A stretch of DNA of 64,000 nt from Cinnamomum chago (lineage: Eukaryota; Streptophyta; Magnoliopsida; Laurales; Lauraceae), in assembly GCA_038049695.1 (NCBI GenBank), contig CP142458.1, forward strand, positions 64,761,501 to 64,825,500, written 5' to 3'. Shown here one piece after another: positions 22,056 through 33,353 of the stretch. The notes under the pieces are model-generated. The model was not told the DNA's origin. It worked only from the letters and a program-made list of their open reading frames with translations, and made no database searches. Made by a program: the position numbers and the translations under genes. Numbering within the stretch: the first letter of the stretch is position 1; each line of letters begins with the position of its first letter.

Positions 22056-24188
22056 TTGGAAAGTAAATGAATCTTGAGAGAGGTCACATACATTATGCCG
22101 GCAAGGACCTTCCCTACCCTATCCTCCCTATGATTAGCATGGACCTAATGGACCCCAATCAGGTGCCCCAATACTGATCAAGGCGTGTGTGTAGGGATGT
22201 GATAAAACTTGAGGTAATTTTTTGAAGCACACAATACTTTGTGAGGCCCACCTGGTTGAAAGCATGCTAGTCATGAGGGTTGGTAGAATCGATCTCATCA
22301 TTCATGTGGATATGGACTCGACAAATATTAACCTTATCTGTGGTCTCAACCCTTGATACAGGGGACTAAATCAAATAACCCAATAACTAGGCACACGTGA
22401 GAAAGGAAGCCCACATATGTGAGAAGGAAAGCCCACACATAGAAAAGGAAGCCCACACGTGGTAAAGATGTCAAACGGGCCGTGTCGGCACGGCACAGTC
22501 GTTGTGTTGGGCCGTGCCGTTCCTCCGTGCCCACCATGCCTCATGTTTCAATCTTAAACTTACGTCTCTTTATTTTCGGTCTTACACTTAAAATTAAAAA
22601 TTAAAAAATACACACTGAGAAGAGAATAATACATATTTAAGTAGTTTGGTAAAACTCAACCTACTCCATAGAGAAGAGAACCATTTGGATCTTTCCTACT
22701 TGAAGGTTTTTTAATGGGATTATATTCAAAACCATTACAATCTTTTTAGAGAATAAGAATATAAAAAAATAAAAATCTTTTATATTTACAAATTACAATG
22801 AAGAAAAAGTAAAAAAAAATTAGACTTGTAGTCCGTTGATGTATTCAATTTCTTTCAACTCTTGCTTTCTTTTGTCAGCCAACTATCAACCCCGTAGGCA
22901 AATACGTCACTCAAATGTTTCTTCAGCTAGATTCGATATTCTGTCATCCACCACACGTTTACTTGCAATAAAAGCTTGTTCTGATGCTACAAAAGACATT
23001 GGAATAGTTAGTAGATCACGAGTTATGATAGCTAACACCGGAAACATATTTTCGTGTTGTTTCCACCAGGCTAAAACGTTAAAACTATATGCATCATGCA
23101 TTTGTAATATACCGGAGTCAAGATACAAGATAACTTCGTCACTATATTACTTGAGTTAGAGGCTCTGCCCAGTCTACTATAAAAAAAATCCCACCCAACT
23201 CCACTTAATTGCTGGACTTGTTGAGGGGCCATAGTAACTCTAGTTGTACCCATTTGGTCACAATAAAATTGAAAAGGTGTTTGTAATTTTATCCTTATAT
23301 TTGAGTATCTAAATCTTGATGGGCTATTGGTCCATACTATTATTTATTTTTTCAATAAAACAATGTACACAAGTTGATTTTAACATAGGATCTAATGCAG
23401 CAACTAAATGAAATGTCATTGGAGCAACTTTCCAATATTTATTAATTTTTTCTTTTGATTTTTTAACAATGTCTTCAAGTAAAAAATGATCTTTAAATCT
23501 TTTAAATTGTGAACTAATTTCAAAGAGAGGATTTGAAACTGGTTGTTGGATAATACACCCCGGAGAAAAATAATGTTGCATCATAAAAAATTTGTAATTA
23601 ATCTCGTATGTGGGGACACAACTCTCAATGTTCCTCAGTCATCAACAAATCTCGTGCATTAAAAGCACAATATCCATTCAAAACTTATTTTCTATCAATT
23701 GCCTTATTTAACAAATCATAGATAAAATTTCATATATGATTAACAACTTTGGGTATTTTTTATAGCTCATGCATTGTACCTCGCACATATTTAAGAAATT
23801 GTCATCTTTTTGCGGAGCATAAAATATGTTTATCGATTTTTTTTTGTTGCACTGGAAATATTATTTAAACCAACTCATGCAATGAGATTTAAGTTGTAAC
23901 ATACAAATCTGTTTTGGAAGATAGAACATTCTATCAAAGATGCAAGTGGCATCTGCAATTTCATTAGTTCACTAGCCACTATACTATTTATTGCATTATC
24001 TAAAGTTATAACTATAACTTTATCCTTAATATTATATCCATCTAGTTTTTCCAAAACATTATTCTATTGCCACAGTGTGCCCATTCAAGTTTGGCAAAAT
24101 AATTATTCGTTTATTAAAAATTCATCTTACATCTATGTTATGGGCAATAATACAAAGATAACTATCATCTTCTTTTGAATGATCATAT

Positions 24189-25964
24189 TGTTAGGAATTT
24201 TGTAAATTGCAATTTGATGGATGCATTTTTATATTAGCATCATTTGATTTACACACACTTGCATTGATTTAGAAAATCTTGAAATCTTGATTTTCACATG
24301 CATTGGTTTTAAGTCTTTTAGAAATCATGTTTTATGCATGTTTTGTTTTTATACTTGGATGCAATTGTATTTGAAAAGAGTTTTATCAAATCAAGCAAGT
24401 CATTGGTTTTAAAGTTTCGAATCATTTTAGGCTTTTTGTGTTTCATGTTTTTAAACATCTTAGTTTGATTTAAAACATGTTTCCAAGCTTGATTTAATGG
24501 CCCAAAAATCTCTTCCAAGAAAAACCTTCAAATATGCAAAAGTTAGGGATTTTGGTCCCAGGGGCCATGTGACCGGTCGACCAGCCCAGGGGACCCGGTC
24601 GACTGGCCACACTGTGCATGTTGACTGGGGCAAAGAGCCGTTGCTCTTCCAACGGTCATTTTTATGACCGTTTATAGCCAGGTCGACCGGGCCCTGTTAC
24701 CAGGTCGACCGGGCACTCGCAAAACTCAACTTTTTGAGTATAAAATGAAGTTCATTCCTTTTCAAAAGTTGGAGATTTTGAAGACTCTTTTGAGGAGCTT
24801 TGAGACAAAGAAAAGGGGATGAACTAAGAGAGACAGCTAAAACTTGGATTAATGAAGTTAAATCTCTAAGTAAGCTCTACCTCTCTTAATCATAGTTTAC
24901 ATGCTTTGTATAAGTTATTAGTAAATGATTTTGTGCATGATAACTATGATGTGATGAATCCATTCTTCTCTTAATCTTTGATCTAATTAAAGATTGGATT
25001 CTTCACTTTGTTTTCATCCAAGTTGTTTTTAAATCTTCCTTAATCATGCTTAGCCTAAATCTTTGATTTCTTTTATATAGCATGATTCATTTTCTTGGTT
25101 GAAACATTACTTGTTGTTTTCATTCATTTAAACTTTAGTAAAATTAATTTGGTTTTGAAAACAACATTGCACATGCAACACATGTTCTAAGTTAGTCATT
25201 TTCATACAACTTGTTAGTCTTTGATTTTCATATCATTAACAAGTTGATTTTCATACATGTGATTTGCATTAAACTTCAATCAAATCTTATATGTGCATTA
25301 AACTTTGAAATGCTTTAAACATATATTTGATTGAGCCTTCTTTTTAAACTTGATTGAAGTTATCACACATACACATCATGAGCATACACATTTGCATTCA
25401 TTTAGTGTTTGTGTGAGTTTGTTATTCACTTTCATATCCGCCTACTTTAGAGGCAAATACATTGTGCTTAAATTGTATCTCTTAGAGTGTTCTTTTGTGA
25501 AGACACATTCTTAGAGAAATCTTCATTTGTAAAGGTTATTGCTTAGCCTAAGAAAAGCATCTTGTAAAGGTTATTGCTTAGCCTAAGAAAAGCATCTTGT
25601 AAAGGTTATTGCTTAGCCTAGAAAAGCACATTGTGAGGTTGTTGTTTAGCCTAGAAAAACAACATTGTAAAGGTTATTGCTTAGCCTAGTAAAAAGCATA
25701 ATTAGTGGAAATCCAGTGGGGTGATTGGATCACAAGCAGGTAGTGGACGTAGGCATTGAGGCCGAACCACTATAAACCTTTGTGTTGTGGTGCTTGCTTT
25801 TGTGGTGATTGTTTATTTTAGCTTCCACGTATTGTTTGATTAATCATCACTTGTGACTAGTTTGTGTTAAAAAATTAAAATTGGCTAGAATTGGTCACAT
25901 TTTGTAGCTCACCCTATTCAACACCCCCCCCCCCCCCCCTCCCTCTAGGGATAGATCCCAGGAC

Positions 25965-26003
<39 letters not shown>
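24189..26003 (+). mobile_element. solo LTR inside hAT transposase (1.8 kb)
   Basis: Begins TGTTAGGAATTTTG and ends in ..ACACACA. Flanks CATAT (24184-24188 and 26004-26008) are a possible 5-bp target duplication, weakened by the AT microsatellite. The transposase reading resumes on both sides, so the piece is an insertion. It has no coding sequence, but has the look of a SIRE/Maximus-type copia LTR: a GTGGACGTAGGCATTGAGGC...GAACCACTATAAA block near 25743-25778, C-rich and T-rich tracts and internal tandem repeats. A single LTR without internal genes implies LTR-LTR recombination. Confidence 0.7.
25527..25696 (+). repeat. ~35-bp tandem repeat in the solo LTR
   Basis: Five units of the type TTGTAAAGGTTATTGCTTAG followed by CCTAAGAAAAGCATC. 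The first two are nearly identical and the later ones vary (GTGAGGTTGTTGTTTAGCC). Repeats of this kind occur in the LTRs of large copia elements. Confidence 0.9.

Positions 26004-26014
<11 letters not shown>
25961..26014. repeat. CA/TA microsatellite at LTR-hAT junction
   Basis: (AC)n passes into (AT)n across the LTR end and may have grown after insertion, blurring the target duplication. Confidence 0.9.
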
Positions 26015-26018
<4 letters not shown>

Positions 26019-27264
26019 GTAGTTATAGCTATTCCAACAAGAATGACTACAAAGTAATTTTTAATATTTTGCTCCTCACTTTGCCAAAGTCTAATAGCAT
26101 CATTTCTAACAGTATTTTTAAAAATCTTTTTAAACTGCAGGCAAATGTTATTTTGGATAAATTCTTCAAAAAACTCAATTTCAGCGAAAACAAATGGTAA
26201 TTCAACTAACACAATCATTTTAATGAGCAATTGTCTACCAGTAACAACATTAAAAGAAAGAGGCCCAAACCACTATCACCATCAGTAGAAATCTAGGTCT
26301 GTGTCCCTATCCCCCCTACCCCTCCAGTCCCCGGCTTAGGTAAGGGTTCACATTTTCTCTTATGCCTTATCAAGTGGCCGGTACCCCCAACTGATTCGGT
26401 AGCATACATCTTACCACAGTTATTACGTTGTGCCTTTTGGACCCCCTTTCCATCTTCAATAACAATAACAATTGTATATGCTTGCTAAACGGGAGAAGTT
26501 CTAGTTCTCTTGGATATGTTCTACGGGATCTAGTGGGTTGTATTGGGACGTCACCTACTTCTTTCTCTTGCAATTCAACAAAATCATCTTCTTCTCATAA
26601 ATTAACGAAAAAAGATTGTGTGGAAACTCTTCTACAAGATCGTCCAACCATATTTCGAAAATGGAGTTTGAAACACAAAGTTATATAATAACAGTAATAG
26701 CCTTTTTTTATAATTAATATTAAAAAGGGGAGAAGATGAGAGTTATTATAATATATTATAGACTTATAAGTATGGAATCTCAATTTTAAATGATATCAAT
26801 GCATCCAAATCTTTTAAGGCCCTTTTAATCTTGTTTCTTGATGACTTGACATTTGGCCCTCCAAAAACTTCTTAAAGAGAGTGGGAGAGTTGTATAATTT
26901 TGGTGAGAAATGAGAATGGGATGGTGAGATTATTTTTAGACTTTGTAAAATTCAAAATGACACAAAATATCCCTTATATGACCATTTTTTTGGGAGCGGG
27001 GGTGGGTTTGTAAAATGGTCTTTTTTTTTAAAAAAAAGCTAATTTTTTTACCATTGGGCTTGTCAGACGGGCTGTGCCGTTGGCTCGTGAAGCACAATGG
27101 ACACGGGCCTCACGGGCCAAGCTGTGTTGTGCCGAGCCGCTCACGTACCGTTCCCAACTTGGCTGCCCGTGCCAGGCACATTGGCCTAGCACAAGCCGTG
27201 CCGTTGACTCTTGTGCTGGGCCCTGCCGTGCCGTGCCGTGTCGGCCTTACCCATTTGTCTTCTA

Positions 27265-27747
27265 GACACTTAGATAAGGAGTCACCCTCGATTGGAACCA
27301 TATCATTGTGTTTCCATTTATTCATCCCGACAACTTTTTAATTTGCTTGTAATGAGCAGTGTACGGCACGAGGCATTGCAACATACTCCAACCATCAACC
27401 ATTTGAGGAGGGATCCGGATCCCCTATTTGGACCAAACCGGGTCAGGGGGTGCCACATGGGAAAGGAATTTTTTTGAGAGATAGAAAAAAAATTATAGGA
27501 GATGAGATGTGACATCTCTCCGATGTAGGTCTAAACAGGGATCCATTTCCTTTGGTGAGTGGAAGAGCAGAAAAGGGTGATGGTACAAGAGAGGAAAATA
27601 GATGGGCCACAAGACCTTCAAAAGAATGGTAAGGAGCGTTAGTTCTCACTGGTAAACATGATTTTCTTTTCACACACCTGACCCACCACTTAAATTAAAA
27701 GATTACCAAAACTACTTTCTACGCACCCATGTTTCCGAAACTACTTA
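27265..27747. other. intergenic, nothing recognised
   Basis: Lies between two hAT-type elements. No coding or repeat signal that can be supported. Confidence 0.4.
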
Positions 27748-27933
27748 TAGGGGTGTAAAAAAAAAACCGGAAAACCGTCTAACCGAACCGAACCAAACCA
27801 AACCGCGGTTAATAACCGTATTTTACGGTTCGATTACGGTTAATGAAATCCAAAAACCGCACTGTTCGGTTCGATTACTGTTTTTCATAATAATTCATGG
27901 TTATTAATTGAACCAAACCGTATAATACGATTC

Positions 27934-28305
27934 GGTTAACCGTACCATTTACAAATAAAAGAAAAAAATAAGGGGGCTAAATGAAATATTTCTTACCTTA
28001 TTTAATTGCTCTTTATGTGTCATTTTACCTTCAATCATTCACATTTATCCCCTTATGTGAGGAAGGCATTCCACGGTTATTAACCGTAATCGAACAATTT
28101 AATACGATTAACCATATACGGTTAACCGTACCATTTACAAATAAAAGAAAAAAATAAGGGGGCTAAATGAAATACTTCTTACCTTATTTAATTGCTCTTT
28201 ATGTGTCATTTTACCTTCAATCATTCACATTTATCCCCTTATGTGAGGAAGGCATTCCACGGTTATTAACCGTAATCGAACAGTTTAATACGGTTAACCG
28301 CGGTT
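27934..28305. repeat. 186-bp tandem duplication inside the hAT MITE
   Basis: Two copies (27934-28119 and 28120-28305) both begin GGTTAACCGTACCATTTAC and are nearly identical over AAATAAGGGGGCTAAATGAA and the following bases. A recent duplication. Confidence 0.9.
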
Positions 28306-28420
28306 ACGGTTTTCCACGGTTTTTGTGGATACGGTTACGGTTACAGTTTTGAAAGACAAAAAATTACGGTTACAGTTCGATTAACGGTTTTCCCAAATTT
28401 ACCGGTTAACCGAACCGTTA

Positions 28421-28642
28421 TGTCATTCATAGAGATGGAAACTAGAACACAGAAAATACAAAATAATGTTTTTAATCCAGTGCCCATTAGGGTCGACTGT
28501 TCTCCCATTATAAAGGGGTTGAATCCCTGATTACATGCAACTATCATTATCTCATCTAATCTAGATCCTAAAAATCAGTTTTACAATTGACTAAGTAAGA
28601 TATGATGACTGGGCCCAAAATGGGTTTGCGCTTGGATTGACA
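28421..28642 (-). repeat. copia 3' LTR
   Basis: 222 bp from TGTCATTCATAG to GGATTGACA. This copy is uninterrupted and shows the empty state of the MITE site found in the partner LTR (ACTAAGTAAG). Confidence 0.95.
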
Positions 28643-28665
28643 CCCCCCCCCCCTCAAATTGATGC
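28643..28665 (-). other. copia polypurine tract
   Basis: On the minus strand a run of G following AATTTGAG sits directly before the 3' LTR, the position of the primer for second-strand synthesis. Confidence 0.75.
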
Positions 28666-29890
28666 TGGGGAGTCATAAAGCAGCAATTTGGAAACAAGAA
28701 ATTGATGTCGAGGCCGAGGAAGTCCCTTGGTGAAGATATCTCCAAACTGAAACTCGGTAGGGACATGAGGTAGACTAATGACATCCCGCTTATATTCATC
28801 CCGAATAAAGTGACAGTCAACTTCGATATATTTGGTACGTTCATGGAAGACGGGATTTTCAGTGATTCGGATAGCCCCAGTATTGTCAGCATGCAATGGA
28901 GTATGAGAGGTTTGAGTGAACCCAAGTTCCGAGAGAAGGCCCCGTAGCCATAAGACTTCAGAACAAGCAGAAGACATGGCCCTATATTCAGCTTCCTTGG
29001 AAGATCTGGACACACGTTCTTGTTTCTTGCATTTCCAAGAAATAAGCGAATTTCCAAGGTACATGCACCAACCAGTAGTAGAACAACGCGTGTCCGGACA
29101 GCTTGCCCAATCAGCATCCGCATAAGCAGTCAGATGAAGAGGATTATCCTTTGGATAATATAAACCACGAGGGACAGTTATGAGCAGATAGCGGATAATG
29201 CGCTTCACAGCTGTCAAATGAAGGTGTCGAGGAGCGGTCATGAATTGGCTCACAAGATGAACAGAATAGGATATGTCAGGTCTAGTGATGGTGAGATAGA
29301 CAAGACTTCCCACTAGGCGCCGATATGTATGAGGATCAGGAAGAAGGTCTCCATCATCTTTACTCAGCTTGAGATTTACCTCGACAGGTGTATCAACAGG
29401 CGAAGAATCATGCAGGTCAGCCAACTCGATAAGGTCCGATGTGTATTAGTGTTGATTAACAAAGAGACCGCTGGGAGATTGATACACCTCTAAGCCTAAG
29501 AAATAAGGCAAAGGACCCAAATCCTTCATATGAAACTAATTCCGGAGGGAATCTTGGAGAGATTTGATCATATCATCATCCGTGCCAATGATAATAATAT
29601 CGTCAACATACACCAGAAGCACAGTAACCCCTGTAGATGTGTGGCATAGAAAGAGAGATGGATCATAAGGGCTTTGAGTAAAGCCACTTTCGCATAAGCG
29701 ACCTCTGAAGGTTTCGAACAATGCCTGAGGAGCTTGCTTTAGACCATAAAGCGATTTTCGCAGTCGACAGACGGACCTCTTGGCGGGAGAGGGGACGCCT
29801 TGTGGTATACACATATAGACCCCTTCTTACAAATCCTCATGGGGAAATGCATTTTTGACGTCCATTTGGTATAATGACCAAGACTGAAAT
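28654..29890 (-). pseudogene. copia RT (C-terminal half) and RNase H
   Basis: The RT part lies at 29890-29450 with the catalytic YVDD (29610-29599) and RKSLYGLKQAPQ. The RNase H part lies at 29424-28654: AYADADWA, then SRSSKEAEYRAM and LHADNTGAIR, which hold the expected D, E and D residues. It ends with IFTKGLPRP. A stop or frame change separates RT and RNase H near 29430-29450. The upstream half of RT lies beyond the inserted solo LTR. Confidence 0.9.
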
Positions 29891-29895
29891 GCAGC

Positions 29896-31662
29896 TGTTA
29901 GTTTTATGGTCTCAATACCAGTATATGATGAATAAATTGATTAATTTCTTTATTTATCAATATAATCATGATTTCCCTTCATGAGATGAATGGTGATTTA
30001 TTACTTTATGCACATGACCAATACATATGACATAATGGTTCATGAGATGAACCGGGTCCCATTAGTATATTAGATGTGATATATGTATATGGATGAGATC
30101 CACATACGAGAGATATGTGTCACAAATCTTATACTTAAAATATCTTCACAATCAGTGATGAGATTGGGCATCTCATCTGACAATGTTGCACTACTTTGAT
30201 CACTATGAGATAGTGTGATTTGTCTCGATCATCAGAATGTAAGATTCTAGATCATAGTGCTGGTACATTGGATGTATTGAAGGACCATGAGAAGCACCTT
30301 ATGAAATACTGTCTCAATTTAAGGACTGCTCTCATAATTCCCTAGCAATAGGCTCTCAATCCTGAGACATTGATGAACTCAAGTTTCTGTCTATTCATTT
30401 GCTTTGAATCACTAATGAGTGAGGCCAACTATAGGTCAACACCTCGGTGTCTTGGGTACATGGTAGTAGGACTGTGGAAACATGCAATGATCAAGGTGAA
30501 ATCTATCTCTAATATCCCCTTGTGCCAATTAATGGATTTATCATTGGTAAGTGTGCACCCATTCCAATTAAGAGTTAATTGGAGCGGTACCAAATGATCA
30601 CTATAATTAATTGGGGCTCAAGGATAATAAGATGTGGATCTAAGATTGGATGAGACAGATTTATTCCAATTGATCCATGGATAATGATAGAGGTGCCTAC
30701 TTATGGTAATTGGGAAGTTTAGGGTCTTCATTGTAATTTATTCCTAAGACTGGAGTGTAATTGCATTTATATAGTGGAGTTATTTGCAATTAACTGTGGG
30801 TCCGGATTGCACATGAGATGTGGGGTCGCGTGTCCCAGTTGGAGCCAGCTTTCTAAGGAATCCCTAGTAGTCCCCACGCTAGCCCAAATTATTAGAAAGA
30901 TACTAATTTTAGTAGAACTCTAAAAGGAAGTAGAAAGTTACTATTTCTATTTGAAGTGAGACTTCTAATAGTGGTAATAGTAAGTTACTAATTATTAATG
31001 GAAGTATGACTTCTATTTTAATTAGTAAAAGAGGAAGTTACTAATCATATTTGAAGTAAGACTTCTAATTGTGATTTAGTAAGCAACTAATTGTTGTGGA
31101 AGTAAGACTTCTATTTCAATTAGAATGAGGTGGTTGCTTAAGTGCTATAAAAAGGGGAGAGGAGTGTATTGGACGTTTTTATGCTCATCCCATATTGGAA
31201 TTCACGCCCAATACCCTTTTGTGCAAGTGTTGCACACTCCTCTTCCTCTCCCTCTTCTAGTTCTCTTCTAGTTTCCTTTAGGGTTTTTTCTCTCGGAGAT
31301 CCCACCATCTTCTTGAGAAAAGAGAATCTGATACGGGTCATAGCGTGGAAGATCAAAAGGTGTTGGAGATTCTGATTTGATTAAGTGAAAGCGTTCATCA
31401 TCAAAGAAAGAACTCAAAGTCTTCATTAGAGCACTACAAAGCTCCAAAGGTATATCTACATCCTTGTATGTTATAGATTTCGTGGTTGCATGTTTAGGTG
31501 TTGTTTTATATCTTCTAGATAGGATATATTACTGTACATGGTTTATGAGTTTGAGGGATTACATCCTGGATTGGGTTTATTGCCTTCTAGATGATTGATG
31601 CCTGCATCAAGTGGGTCAAAAGTTTTTGAAACCTATCTGAAAGGCCCACCTATTTTCCAACA
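29896..31662 (+). mobile_element. solo LTR in copia RT, 1767 bp
   Basis: Starts TGTTAG and ends CCAACA, flanked by a perfect 5-bp target duplication GCAGC (29891-29895 and 31663-31667). Removing it and one GCAGC restores the copia RT reading frame across the junction. There are no coding domains. A TATA box (TATAAAAA, 31146-31153) and a following C/T-rich leader fit the promoter part of a long LTR on the + strand. The family is unassigned; it is unlike the host copia LTR. A single LTR implies recombination after insertion. Confidence 0.9.
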
Positions 31663-31667
31663 GCAGC

Positions 31668-33322
31668 AATGGCGAGAAGTAACCTAACAGATGTCATCTT
31701 TGCCACAGGTGCAAACGTCTCCTCGTAGTCAATGCCATACTTCTGTCTGTTTCCGAGTGCCACAAGTCTAGCTTTGTGTCTATCTAAGGACCCATCAGAT
31801 TTAAGTTTGATCGAGTAAATCCATTTGCAACCAATGGGCTTAACTGCTGAAGGACACTCAACAATATCCCATGTGTGATTCAGAGCCAATGCATCTAATT
31901 CCTCCTTCATGGCCTGGTTCCAGCTATCTTGTTGGACAGCCTGCAAATAAGAACTTGGGATAGAGATAGAAGATAGGGTGGTCATCAAAGAAGTATGGGT
32001 AAATCCATACCGCTTAGGCGGTCTAGAAGTTCTGGAGGAGCAACGTAAGGCAGGAGTAGGCGTGGAACCATTTGTCGGTGGAGGATCAAGGGGAGGGCCA
32101 TCTGCAGTGGCAGGTTTCTCCCGTCGATGGTATACAAAAGCAGGATTAAACCTAGTAACAGAGGTTTGATCCGAAAAACCTGGTAAGAGAGCTGGTAAAG
32201 AGGGAGGAGGACAATCCATGTGAGTTTGGAAGAAATATTGATTTTCAAAGAAAATAACATTTCGAGAAACCCTGATATGACGACCAATGGAATCATAACA
32301 AACAAAACCTTTTTTATTAGTGGCAGAACCCAAAAAAGCACACCTGTGAGATTGTATTGTTAGTTTCGTTCTTTCGGTGGGAGGTAGATGAATGAAGCAA
32401 ATACAGCCAAAGGTACGTAGGTGATCAAACACAGGATGATGACCAAATAATTTAAAATGAGGTGTTAAATGAGCAATGGTAGGTGATGGAAGGCGGTTAA
32501 TGAGATAGACAGCCGTGGTGAGAGCTTCAGTCCAAAAATGAGGGGGAACGGATGATTCAATCAGAAGAGTTCTAGTTACATCAAGAAGATGTCTGTTTTT
32601 CTGTTCCGCGACTCCATTTTGTTGTGGAGTATATGGACAGGTACGTTGAGAAATGATTCCTGTATTGTTTAGAAAGGATTGAAAATCCTTGGAAACATAC
32701 TCCCCCCTGAGTCTGAGCGCAAAGTTTTAATGCATTTAGAGAATTGGTTTGCAACATAGTTAACAAAAAATTTAAATGCATTAAGAACATCAGACTTCGA
32801 ATGTAATAAATAAATCCAAGTAAATCTGCTGTAGTCATCAATGAATGTTACAAAGTACTTGAAATGACTATGGGAAAGGGTCGGAGCAATGCCCCAAACA
32901 TCACTGTGAATCAAGTCAAAACATGCAGTGCTCCGGGTGGTGGAGTGTGAAAAAGGTAAAGTTTTACTCTTTCCTAATTTACAAGCATCACATTCAAAAG
33001 AAGTAGAGCCAATAGGTTTATTTAATAATCCAGATTGAAATAAAGTAGACAAAGTAGAGGCATTTATATGACCAAGCCTATTATGCCACAATCGAGAATT
33101 ATTCTGAATAAAAAAACAAAATAACTGATGTAAAGTTTTATTCTCAATAACAGAAGACATTGGTAAGGAAAAAAGTCTGCCACGCTTAGGCCCCCTTGCG
33201 ATCACTTCCCCCGACTCCTGGTCCTGCACAACACAGCCAGAAAAAGAAAAGGAGACATTGCAATTATTTTCAACAAGCTGACCCACAGAAACCAAATTGA
33301 TAGCAAGATGAGGAGAAACCAA
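31668..33322 (-). pseudogene. copia integrase and RT (N-terminal half)
   Basis: From the high end: a GAG-pre-integrase zinc region (LWHNRLGHI, then CDACKLGKSK), the integrase core with DLIHSDVWG and FVTFIDDYSRF, and LRSDSGG near 32700, where a glutamate would normally follow. A frame change lies near 32690. Next are the integrase C-terminal [12 protein letters not shown] region (32432), a serine/proline spacer, and the first RT motifs ([43 protein letters not shown]). Reading stops where the solo LTR entered. Confidence 0.9.
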
Positions 33323-33353
33323 AACATTGGTTATGGGTAAGGGGCCAGAGGTA

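Larger units (their letters stand above)
22880..26440 (-). pseudogene. hAT transposase (RICESLEEPER/ZBED type), broken
   Basis: Read on the minus strand the domains appear in the normal order. A BED zinc finger (about 26440-26330) has GKMYATESVGGTGHLIRH and the H-x4-C pair, but its first cysteine position reads Arg. A helical region follows (26230-26030, LPFVFAEIEFFEEFIQ). After the inserted LTR come DDSYLCIIAHNID (about 24175-24100), a YWKVAPMTFHLVAALDPMLK block (23470-23400) and the C-terminal hAT dimerisation domain (23128-22880, FPVLAIITRDLLTIPMS, then ASEQAF). Frame changes and stops occur throughout, including one in the final RICLRG motif. It cannot encode active transposase. Confidence 0.88.
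22463..27264 (-). mobile_element. hAT element carrying broken transposase
   Basis: The left end TAAAGATGTCAAACGGGCC is almost the same as the end of the 17354 element. The right end, read on minus as TAGAAGACAAATGGG, is a decayed counterpart. Both subterminal regions are rich in GCCGTGCCG motifs. Between them lies a minus-strand hAT transposase relic split by a solo LTR (24189-26003). Without that LTR the element is about 3.0 kb, a normal hAT size. Flanks are only weakly alike (ACACGTGG against ACACTTAG, one base outside the end), so the outer boundary is approximate. Confidence 0.65.

Noticed and set aside
24160..26045. LTR right end at TTCCAACA (about 26039) pairing with TGTTAGGAA
   Set aside because: That sequence reads as hAT transposase (ILVGIAITT) on the minus strand, so the match to an LTR end is chance. 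The end before CATAT fits better.
27015..27341. open frames rich in Ala, Arg and Pro
   Set aside because: They arise from the GCCGTGCCG-rich subterminal region of the hAT element and are open on both strands from composition.
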